This document shows positions 48,755 to 61,200 of a stretch of DNA of 64,000 nucleotides, in pieces. The DNA comes from Pseudorasbora parva (Eukaryota; Chordata; Actinopteri; Cypriniformes; Gobionidae). The translations under genes were made by a program, and so were the position numbers. The stretch is taken from contig NC_090177.1 of assembly GCF_024679245.1 (NCBI RefSeq), forward strand, positions 24,530,950 through 24,594,949, in the 5' to 3' direction. Position 1 is the first letter of the stretch; each line of letters starts with the position of its first letter. Under the pieces are notes generated by a model. It made no database searches. It worked only from the letters and a program-made list of their open reading frames with translations, and had not been told where the DNA came from.

Positions 48755-51700
48755 TCAGGCCTCATCGCTTGTGCCACTGAGACTTTCTTCCAGCTCTAAC
48801 CTGCTGTTGGGAGCCACAGGGGAGGTCACGTTCAGGTAGCCTATCTCAGTGGACTGTGAAACGGCCACAGACGAGGAGATCTCCAGGCTCTTCACTCCAG
48901 ACTCACCCACTTTGACTTTGCGAATGGCATCCAATATTCCCCATGAGTCACAGAGCCCAGGCTGTGGACTACAGCAAGATGTAAGATGTCACCATTTGTT
49001 ATATGACACAGTAAAATAATCATTGCAGTATAGCCTCAGTGAAAAAATACCTTGTCTCTTACACTCACCAAGACTGCATTTATTTGATACAGCAAAATAT
49101 TGTGAAATAGTATTACAATTTAAAACAATTTAAACTTTTTTTCTATTTTAATATTTTAATTTATTTGTAATTTATAAGTTTTTTATTTATAAGTAATTTA
49201 TTCCGGTGGTGTCAAAGCTGAATTTTCAGCATCATTACTCCAGTCTTTAGTGTCACATGATCCTTTAGAAACTTAATATTTATGTGGAAACAGCAATTAC
49301 ATTTTTTAGGATTTAAAAGTATAGATTTTTTTAAAGTATTTATTTAAAACAAGGTAAATTCAACTGTCACTTTTAATTATTTGATGAATCTCTACTGAAC
49401 AAATGTATATTTTTATTTATGTATTAAATCAAAACACAAATATTAGAATGGAAGTGTATACTGAAAAGCAAACTTAAAATTAGTTACAGAAAATTATCAT
49501 ATCGTTTCACATTAATTTAAATTATTACCCCATATTTTGTGTTATATGTATTTTTTTAATTTGACTAGATTTTAAAATTACTGAGTAGGTTGGAAGACTG
49601 AAAAAAAGAACTGAATTATATACCTTGGAGTTGATGTCCGCAACAGACTATCATGATGAGCTCCAGAAGGAAACATTTTCTTGACCTCCTAAGACAACAA
49701 AAAAAAACACAAAAAACAAGCATCAGTATAATCCAAATCATTTGAATTGCTCATTTAAATGATAATAAAAAGAAAAATGACACAATAAATGTGTACCTCA
49801 ACAGTACACATCGACTGAAGGTTTCTCAATGCACGATCTAAAACTCCTATCTGACTGGCCAATGTTAGAGTTTTTTCTTGCAGCTGTTTATTCTCCATCT
49901 CCAGGAATTTTACTCTAAGATGAGACAGGACAAAGAGACATTTAGCATGTTTCTATGCTTTCCTGTCAGGTGTAGAAGAGGGTAATGACATGTTTACCTC
50001 TGCTGGATTGTAGTGGCAGTTCTCAGTCCATTGTTTCCCATCTCCTCAGCCTCAGATATTCGCTGCAGAAGTTCTCGTCTCTCCAGGAGGAGCTGGTCGT
50101 TTTCTTCTGTCACAGTCCTAATCCAGTCCTTCTCCTGCTCATAGTGGAACACACTCAAGATGGAGTGCATGTTACGTATATAGTGTTATAGGTCAGGTCT
50201 GAAAACACTCACTTTCTCTGAGAGACTTGTCGCAAGAGCCAGATCGTTCTCCAGCTGCTGAATCCTGTGCTCATGCTGGGCGACCGTCTTCATGAAGATC
50301 TGTTTAGCTCTGCGCAACTTGGTTTTGTGCTGAGACTGTTTCTCATTGTGTCTCCTGCAGGTCACAAGTTTCATGATTTCATATTAATACATTGCATTAA
50401 ATATATATGTACTTTAAAAAAAAGTATATTTGCTGTAATGCAAGCTACAATGTGCTATTACAGCAATGCAACAAGATCATTACAAACCACACAATTTCAC
50501 AAACTTGGGTATGACATGTATGTACCACCTATTGAATCGTAGGCTACAACACAAGTTAGTATAGAAGAATAAAACTTCATCAGCATGCACTAGTGGTAAA
50601 AAAAGCAAGATGAATCACATTTTGGCAATTGTGTTTTTTTATGTGTGCTGTAAAAAAAGAGGAAGCGAAAAAGGAGAATATGGATGCGGTCATGGCTAGA
50701 GAAAAGAGGCCAACTTGGCATGCCAATTTTGCAAATAGAGCTTGAGGTAAATAGCTGATAATTATGCCATTTCATTTTTTTTTAATGGCTAGTAGTCAGT
50801 AGACGTAGGTCGTAGCAGCAAACACACTGTGAGATGATCATTCTAAATTTCTGACAAAAAAGAAAATTACTGACAAGAAATGCATTTATAGCAGGCTATC
50901 TTTGGTCGCAAGACCATGACAACAGCCATCTTTGAACCTCTCTCACTATGACCACCCTTTAGGAGCCAAGACCACATAAATCACCACAGTCTTTCATTTG
51001 GGACAGCCCAAAATTATACAATGTGTAACGGGCATAAGAGTAAAGGCTGGAATACACTACAATGCATTTTAAATCTGAACCGATTTTTAAACACTAGGTA
51101 TCGAGTGCTCATGTTGATTCACTTGCCGACTTCGTAAATGGTTCCAGAGAAACACTGAGCATCATAAACTAAATGACTTCACACACTACCAGACTTTCAA
51201 GATGTTCTGAACACAAACTCACACAAAAACATGCGCCTCATTTTAAGGAGACACGTAAAACAATATGCTCTAATATTGGCACAAAATATCAAACATGTTT
51301 GACTCTGATGAGTCTGTGTCCATCATACACTACACGATTTTCATAAGTCCACACTAGCATATTTTTGGCATGCTTTTCGAGGAGAGGGCACAGAGTTTAT
51401 AATTTGTCCGAACCAAGAGGGGTTGAGGTGGAGGAGAAATGCTGATAAACTGTTGTGAGACAAAAGTAAGTTGGCTATCTGAATATTATCTAGATTTTCT
51501 GAACAGCACGTTAGGAAACTTTGTTAGGAAAACAGTTTCTGTGAAATCTGTGAACTTGCGCAAACTGCGCAAAATCTGCAGACTGGCTCTGACTTTCGGC
51601 AACTAACATCAACTCATCCAGAATGCAAATCAGGGACAAAATCTGCAATAAAGTAATGTGTTGTATTTCAGTCTCAAGACTATAATGTATAATGGTACTA

Positions 51701-52166
51701 GTGAATAATGATACCTGATGTGAGTGTCAAGTTGCTGAACAACCAGTTTCAGTTCCTCCTGCAGTCTCTCAGACTCATGCTGGGAAGACAGAAGCTGTTC
51801 TTCCAACCTGTGGCAGCTCTTCTGACTGCTTCTCTGCTGCAGGATACATTAGTAGTTCATGGTAAACAGCTCCAATAGTGCATCATATCAGCAATTCGTT
51901 TAATAATTGACATCAATTAAATGATAGTTTCACCTCACAAACCTCTTCTTTAGCTGTGTTAAGTTCACTCTCCAGGACCTGCAGCCGCGTCTCCAGCTCC
52001 TGTATGCGGTGTGACATCTCCAAGTTGGTGCGTGCCAGAGTCGCATCCTTCGCCCGCAATGAGCGCACCTGCTGCTGGAGTTCCTCGTCTTTCTGCTCAA
52101 GTAATTTCCTGTCAGAAATCACAGAAAGTCCACTCATTTGTAAAATCACTCAATTGTTGTAAAGTC

Positions 52167-52261
<95 letters not shown>

Positions 52262-55200
52262 CTAGTGATATAGTAAATAACACATGGATAGCACCTAATA
52301 TAATGTATAATACCATTATATTTTTTCAAAGATAAATGAATAAACATGAATAAAAAAAAGAAAATTACTGAAAACATCAAAGTACTGCCAAGTCTGTGTG
52401 CACCGGAAATCATATTTTCTCAAATAAAGACTGGGAATTGCTCATTTACATACAGCACACAGTGAATATCATTTTAATATGACATAGCAGCCAACAGGTT
52501 AAAGTGCAGCATAATATGTTTTTATAAAAATAACTTACTACTCCCATCTGCGCTTTTATGAAATTGTGCTCTAAAGTTAAGCTGCCCTGTTTAGTAAATC
52601 TGGCCCTAAAAAAACCCATCTGACCTCTGTAGTTGATCCTCCTGCAGTCGGGCTCTGAGAGCAGACAGGTTATCAGACATGTCTCTGGTGTCTCTCTCTA
52701 GTTTGCTGGTCTCTCCCGCTCTGGCCTCCTCCAGGCGCAGCTTGTGCAGAGCGTTCTTCAGTTGCTGCTGCAGTTCTACGACCTGCAGAGATGTTGAGGC
52801 ACTGGTAAATAAAGACTGTCTTCATAACTGTTATACTACTGAACAAGAGAATTCCAGCCTGCTCTAAACACACACCTTCTTGTCAGCAGAAATCACTCGT
52901 GCCCTCTCGGAATTGAGCTCCTCCATCAAGCTGCTGTTGGTCTGTCGGTTCTGAGCGCTTCTGGCCATCTCCAGCTCCAGATCTCTGGCTCTCTGCTGGA
53001 GTCTCTCCAGCTCTGCCACCTGTCCTGCAGAACTTCCCTCCTGCTGGACTACTTTAGCCTGGGCCTGCTTCAACTCTGCACACAGCTAAAGTACAAATCA
53101 GAAACATAAGGTTTATGAGCATTAAAAATAGTCATGTTATATGTTCCGGATATGCCCATGTTCGACAAAAAATTTAAATTTAATTTTAAAATGTAATTAA
53201 AAATCAAATAATCTGTAACACTATTTTACAGTGTCCTTGTTACATATACTTACCATAGTAATAACAGTAAATTATGCATAATTACATGCAACTAACCTTC
53301 AATCAAAACCTAATCCTACCCTAACCCAACAGTAAGTACATAGAGTTAATTATTAATAGTACTTAAATATATACTTAACAATGACACCTTAAAATAAAGT
53401 GGGTTATAGGTGTCATTGTTACAGTGTAATTATATATTTAAGTACTGAGTAATATTAAAGGTCCCATGGCATGAAATTTTTATTTTATGAGGTTTTTCAA
53501 CAATAATATGGGTTCCCCTAGCCTGAATGTTTTCCCCAAGTCGCTAGAAATTTTAATCAGTATAAAGCGAGTTCAGGCTGTCTTTTCTCAGCCTTTGAGA
53601 AAATGAGAGCTCAGACGAGCTGATCTTGAATTCTCCTGTTATGACATCATACCAGGAAAGGTTACCGCCCCTTCCTCTGCTTTGCCCGCCCAGAGAATTA
53701 GTAGAAAAAGGAGACAGTTTTCATCAGTGGATGTCAGCAGCAGCACAGGCTTTACCATAAGGATTTAACAGCACCGCCACAAACAGTGAGTAACAGTGTT
53801 CATTAATGCCTGATCTGGGATCAGTGAGTTCTGATGTGTAGCTAATCATTCAAGTTCACACAGATTTTCTTTCTAAATCGTTTAAAACTGTCAGTCCTGC
53901 AGCTGGCCATCTTGATGCATCAGTGAATCAAGCCAGTGACTAAAACCATCAACTTCACGTCATTTCTGTTAACAGCATGAAACAAATCTGTTATTTAAAT
54001 GATTAAACTACAGAGAGCATTCAAAGAACACTCTTTATAATGTTCCGATCGGTCAATCACCCGTTTGAATGACGCAGCTCATAATGCTCAACAGAAGCTC
54101 TTACTCTATTCATGTCGATGTAGTGTTTGTTGTTAGCTGTGGTGAAAGCATTTTGTGAGAGAAATAACGTTGCAAAGTTCACTCGTGTTTATTCAGAGCT
54201 CTCAGATACAAACAAAATAAACTCGCGCTCTCAAAAACTCGGTACAAAAACACTTCCTCAACAATCCTTCCCCAGCTCCGTTTCTTTCCGTCTCTCTCTC
54301 GACTGACAGCTGCAGCTGCTCTAAACCACGCCCCCATCCACACGTTATCTAATTTTAAATGCAAAAATGTCAGCCAATCACAACAGTGGGTGTTTTCACT
54401 GAAGACTCACAGCAGACACGCTTCTTGAAACAGAGCATTCTAAACAGAGGGCTAATATCAGTATAGAAAAAATGCCTTTTATTTCTAAATTATGACATTT
54501 TTTTGATGTAAAAACCATACTATCAATATAAGTACACCCCAGGAAACATTATAAAACAATAAAATAACCCATGCCATGGGACCTTTAATTAACTACATGT
54601 ACTTACTGTATATTTACTTACTTACATATGTAACAAGGACACTGTAAATTAAAGTGTTACCATAAAATGTAACCAAAATTAATAATAATTCAATAACATT
54701 CTTAAGCATGAGGTCAATATGTTTTCTTTAAAGAAACCAACAAAAGCAAATAAATAAATGTTTTTACTTTGAACTTTCTATTCTTTGAAGAATCCTGAAA
54801 AAATGTATCATGGTTTCTACAAAATTATTAAGCAGTTCAACTGTTTTCAATATTGATAATGAAAATGTTTCTTGAGCAGTAAATCAGCATATTAGAATGA
54901 TTTCTGAAGGATCATGTGACACTGAAGATAATATTAAAAGTAATTTTAAATTGTAATAATATTTCAAGTTTACCTTTTTTGTAGTGTATTTTTTTATTTA
55001 ATAAATGTAGCCTTGTTGAGCATAATACACTTCTTTCAAAAACATAACATCTTACTGGACACTTTTGCCACACTTAACTTGTAACAAAATACCAAAGTAA
55101 ATATCATCTACTATATTTATTTAAAAAAAAAAAAAAGACCTTGATTAGCTAGTTCAGGTGTGTTTAATTGGGGTTGGAGCTAAACTTTGCAGGACAGTGG

Positions 55201-58200
55201 CCCTCCAGGAGCAGGACTGGACTAATGCAATAACATTAAGGGGGGTTGAAATGCTGTTTCATGCATACTGAGCTTTTTACACCGTTAAAAACTTGGATTC
55301 CCATCCTAAACATAGTCAAGTTTCAAAAACTAATGTTGGACGTTTGATGGAGTATTTCTGTGTCAAAAATACTCCTTCCGGTTTCTCACAAGTTTCGGAG
55401 AGTTTTTTTCGAATATGGGTCTACTTGACGTTAATAGATCGGAAGGTCCTTGTACGGGCTCTTCTCCCGGTAGGGTGCGCGCGTGCGTCACTAGCACGAG
55501 AGAGGAAATGCACGCTGTAAACAGTAAACTCTCTCAGCTGCAGATCCAGTCGTCCGTGAACACTAATGTCGGTTATAGTCCGCGCCGCGCTCCACTTCAT
55601 TCCTCCACTTTGACATTAAGCGACTTCAACGCTTCAGCACAGCATTCCAGGAAGGCAGCGCTGCATTTGAACCGATTTGAACGCAGAAATGCTTCAGTCG
55701 CATCGCAAAGTGGATCTCCACACTCCAAGAAGTGTGTTTTTGACGGAGCCGTCCCAGCGATAAAGGTTCGGTCCTGCTTTGGAAGCAGCCGGTAAGTAAA
55801 ACTGCTTCAAATGTCTGTGCTGTGCTTATCGTTGCGTATGTAAACATCAGCAAACGACACGATCGCATGCTTTGTCATTCAAATGCACTAACGGACTTCA
55901 TTGCTGTTCTATGTAACTTATAACGTTACACTAGTGACGTGCAAAACCGTTTTGCTTGCTACTAAGGTTTGGTCGCATACAATAGTCCATAAACCGAATC
56001 ATGTCATGTTGACAGGCCTCTAAATACAGTACATACCACAGAGACGGACGTCCTGCTGTTGCTGTTTCTATTTCAGCCTCCGAATTAGATTTTGGATCAT
56101 ATCCATTAGCTGAGATAGCGATGGGTTTCTCCACGCTTGAGGACGTCACCACTTTTCGCATAGGTCATTCTTTAGCTCCGCCCACACGATATGCCTCCAG
56201 GCGCTCGTTTTTTTCCGGAAAGACTCGGTACAGCCCATATTTCTTTTACAAATATAATAAAACGAAAGACTTTTCGGAGATATGAAGGATGCAATACTAC
56301 TCTATAGGTACTCAAGATTGACATGAGATTGACTGAAACTGAGTGTTTCACCCCCCCTTTAATTTCAAATGTGTCCAAATACTTCTTGGTGCACCACACA
56401 ATTTCTATGCATGTTTTTTTTACCTTGATCTTTTCCTGGTCAAGGAGTGCAATGTGTCTCTTAAGATCTAGATTTTTCTCTCTCTCATAACGTAGCTCTC
56501 GCTCAGCAGAGGTGAAGAGGTGCTGGGTTCTCTGCAGGTCCTGTCTCAGCTGTTTGTTCTCCTCTCCCTTCTGTTGAAGGAGTGAGTCCTGAGCCTGTGC
56601 ACAGCCATATAATGGTCAGTTATACATAGCAAACAGGGAAAATATTTTTAAAAAATATTTTAAAAAAACAATAGTGCTATTGTAAAATTAATCAGTTTAT
56701 ACAAATGTTCTCTGCATGAATGAAAGTAAAAATGAACATGAATATGTTTGTGTGGGTATAGAAAGATTGGAAAGCAGGGCTGACCTTAGCCCGGGCCTGG
56801 GCTTCACTGATCTGGGCTTGCAGGGCCAGCTGGTGTTGGCCAGCCAGCTGTCTCTCCTCCTCCAGGGTGGAGTGTAGCTTACTCATCTCTGACTTCACAC
56901 AAGCCAGCTATAGGAGAAGCACAAAACATCAAACAAGTTTACACATTACAACTTTAGCTATCAGCTCGAAAACTCCATGGACACTGCCGTTCAAATGTCT
57001 GGGGTCAGTATTTTTTTTAAATACTTTTATTCAGGAAGAATGCATTAAATTGAATGAAGTGACACTGTGTCTACACTGGACACGACCGTTGATGGGCCCC
57101 AACAGCTAAAATCCATCTAAACACGACAAAGCGACTGTTGCAAAGCATTTGTCCTTCATATCAGTACTTCATAAATAGAACGAGCCATCAGTTTACTGTC
57201 GGGATTTGTTGCGTTGCGTTGCGTTGCGTTGCGTTGCGTCGCATCCAGTGTAGACTTTTTACATTGTTACAAAGATTTATATTTCAAATAAATGTTATTC
57301 TTTTGAACTAGGATGCATTAAATTAACTCATATGTTGTTCCAACCTGTTTGACTTACTTTCTTCTGTAAAACACATAAGTTGATATTTTAAAGAATGTTG
57401 ACAACCAAACCATTTTGGTTAGGCTACCATTGAATATTGTATGGACAAAAAAACAGACTCAAATGATTTTCTTTTATGTTACAGAAAGAAGTTCATTCAG
57501 GTTTGGAATGACATTAGGGCGAGTAAATTATCACACTTTGGGTTGAAACTAATGATATTTGTTTTTTGCAGTTTCCTATGTCCTCAAAAAAATAAAAAAT
57601 AAAAAATCACCAGACCAAAGAGTCGCAGGGCGAAATCAAATTGTCAGCAGATCAGGCTGGGTTTACCCAGTCTAGGAGGGGAGGTCTCTCTCGCTTTGGC
57701 CTGCCAATTCAGAAGACAAAACAATGGGCCAGTGTCCCTGCATAATGGGCCAGTCCGTGGCAAAAAAATAAATTAATACATTTGTATCGGCCCCAAAGTG
57801 CATCGGCCCACCAGGGAAATGCTGTTATGCCAGATTACCAGTCCAGCCCTAGGTTGCATACTCTGCTGTGATGCGACTGTGTTCCCCTCGCACACATTCC
57901 ACATGAACATATCATATGCTGTAAATATGCTAACAAAAAGAAACTTAAAGTTAAGCTATAACTCTAGTTTAAAAATCTTTCAAGGTTTGGGCAAAAAACT
58001 CCTGGTAATGATGTGTTTTCATGTATTTTATGCATTATTTTCACAGTGCTGAAAGTTATTACGGTGACTATGTGAAACGCATACCTCACTCATATGATTT
58101 TATGATGATATTTGTTATTATTCTTGTTAAGCCAGATGTATTTTGACGAAGAACAATTCACTGTGGCTTTAATTCAGCATAAGGTTCACAACAAATATGC

Positions 58201-61200
58201 GCTGCTTACACATCCAGTGTGAAGCAGGCCTTACCTGACAAACCCCCTCCTCCTGTGCAGCAGGCTTGTGGTTGGCCGTTTGCACCTGTGATGCTCTGGG
58301 TATCTGCTCTCTGGTAAACTGGAGCTGCTGTTTCACATGCAGGAGCTCCAGACTGAGTCTCTCGTTCTCCCCGTCAGTCTGAAGCCTCTCGTGGGCTTTC
58401 TCGCTGAGCTCCCTCTGAAGCTGCATCACTTGCCCGCGCTTCTCCATCAGCTCATCCCTAAACACAGGCAAAGTACATCTTACCACTTGCTTTCTACTAA
58501 TACCAGAAGTTTCAGAAACCTTTATGATAATTTTTCATTTTAAATGTCATAGTTGAAAATGGGGGAAAAGTGAAGTATCTGTAACAGACTGCCTTACCTT
58601 AGAATGTTGTGCTCCTTCTCTAGACGAGTCAGTTCTGATCTCAGCTTGTCAACCATGGACTTAAGCTCTACCACTTGTCCCCTGCTGTCTCTCAGGTCGT
58701 CTTCGTTATGGCTGTTCTCTGCCTGAAGGGTCAGGTTGTCCTGGAGCCGCGTCTGAGCACGCTCCAACTGAGCCACCTGCAGAGAACACATAGCCTTAGT
58801 GAGTATTTGCAAGCTATAGGAAGTATATCAAAGCATCCTAACAATAAATTGATTGCTTTCTTTGTGAAATAAACCTATAATATGACCTCAATTTTTATTA
58901 CCTTTTCTTCCAAAATGCCCTTTTCTCCTTTAATCTGAGTGAGGTTCTTGTTAAGTGTCTTCCCTTGTCGACATTCTACCTCGAGTCTCTGGACCTCCAC
59001 ACGTAACCTCTTCAGCTCCTCGTGGTCTCTTTGCATGACCTGTCCACATGTAGCATTTATGTGCAATTCATGGTTTCAGATCACTTTATTATAATTCTTC
59101 TAAACAAATGCATAGTGCAATATGAAAATTTGACAACTTTCGAGGACTCTAAACTCTAAAAAGTCATGTGTGACAATGATATTACCTCTTTTTCCTTTTT
59201 GAGCGCAGCCTTGGTTACAGCTAGATCCACTTCCAGCTGTTTCCTCCAACCTTTTTCTTCAGCAAGACGACCCTCGAGGAACTTCAGTCTTTCTTGAATG
59301 CTCTCACTAAGCTTTGGATTAAAAGATCATGAAAATAACATTTATTCTACCACATAATCAGAAGGTGCAAGGAAGTGGCTTTTTAATTTTTCTTAAGGCC
59401 CGTCCAAACCAAGAAAACGAACTATAACATTAACTATATTTACACAAACAGAAAATCATTTTAATTTGTTTATTCTCAAGTTTAAGCTGCTATTATGTTG
59501 CCTGTCACTTTAAATAGACGAGCTTTTAAAGCAGAATGGATTCTGATTGGCAGTCAGTTTTTATCGTTCACCTGCTGGAAAAAATCATTATGTAAGTGAT
59601 TCCAACAATATTGTTTCTCTGTGACGTTATTGTTGTGATGTGAACTCTGCTATTCTTTTATATTTTTTAATAACTTCTGCACCTGTTTTTGTTATAGTTA
59701 ATGTCTTTGGTGTGAGCAAGCCTTCAACCTTTACCTCAGAGTCAGTCCGTCGAACCTGATCTTCCTCGTTCTTCTCAAGTTTCTTGATGTCCCTCTTACT
59801 CAGTTCTTCCTCAATACTTTTAATCTAGAACCAAACTCAAGAGTCATCCTCAACATTTAACCAATTCAGCCTCATAACGTTACGGCTAAAAACGCACCTT
59901 TCTCTGTAACCCCTCTATCTCACAGTCATGAAGCTCCCGTTCATCTTTCGCTGCGTTCTGCGTCTCCCCCAAAAGTGCCTCCAGCTCCTCGTTCCGCTCC
60001 ACCAGCTCCTCGTGCTCCCGCTGCTGCTTCTGCAACCTCCTCTCTAACTCTCGCAGACGGCTGTCCTTATCTTCAGACTCTCTAAGACACCTGCCAAAAT
60101 CATATCAGCATTTTTAAACTGTGGAAGCAATGACATTAAGATAAAGGAGGGCAAAGCTTCACCTTTTGTGGAGTATCTCTTCATCTGCAGCAATCGATGA
60201 ATCCGTATCAACATTATTCCCAACGCCCTGACAAAAAAAGCATCTGTAAGTGCTCTGAGAGGAAACTATACAATATTAAATGATTTGTGTCATGCAATAC
60301 ATGCAAACTTGCCTCTTCAAGAGAGGATTGTAACAGAATGTATATCTACCTGTGCAGAGTGTATTTTATTGTGCTCTAATGGCTCAATGATCCCTTGAGC
60401 CGACTGCAGCTTTGATTGTTCAACCTGTGACACAACGACATGGCAAAATATATCTTTCTTGTTTACAAATTGCAAATATCTAACATGTTGTTTGTCTGGC
60501 TATCACCAGACCAAACTCAATCTTTTAAGACTGAACATTAGCCTGAGGAGTCTGCTCTGTATTTTTACTGCACAAGAGGTGTAATCAACAGGCATAGTTG
60601 AAATGACTTTGTATGCAATTGGATAGTCCTTCAACCAATCAGACCAACGATCTGGGTGACGTACTTTGTAAAGCGGTTGAAGAGCGGCAAACACATCCTT
60701 GTGAATTGTTCCAATGCAAGTTTCTGTTTCGTTTTCAAAGAAAACTTGCCTTTGAAATCTTTAAAAAAAGCAACAACTGTGGCATCAATGTGTCGCTGCG
60801 CTTTGGTGGCTGCCATGTTTAATATAAACAAAAAGCTGCTTGCCGTCGTTTCTCTATCATCATAGTGTTAAACCCGCCAATAGCACGCTAGGTGAATAAG
60901 CCAGTTTGTGATTGGTCCCCGCATATTTGTAATGGAAGCAGGATAGAAAAACGTGCAGGTTTCCAGCCTGACCTGCAGGGCGAAATCAAATTGCCGGCAG
61001 ATCGGGCTGGGTTTACTAACATGTTGTGGCACTAAAGCAAAATTTAGCAAACAATTATTCTTGCCAGTTTAAGAAGAGTCCTCCTCTCTGTGTCCAAGGA
61101 GCGAACTCTATCCCTCAGCACACAAATCTCCCCATCCAGTCGTTCATTACGTTCCTTGGCCTTCTGCAGCTCCACCATATCTATCAAACAGAGTTTACAA

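Noticed and set aside
52011..52413. Ile-Tyr-rich frames on both strands
   Set aside because: Translation of the (AT)n array.
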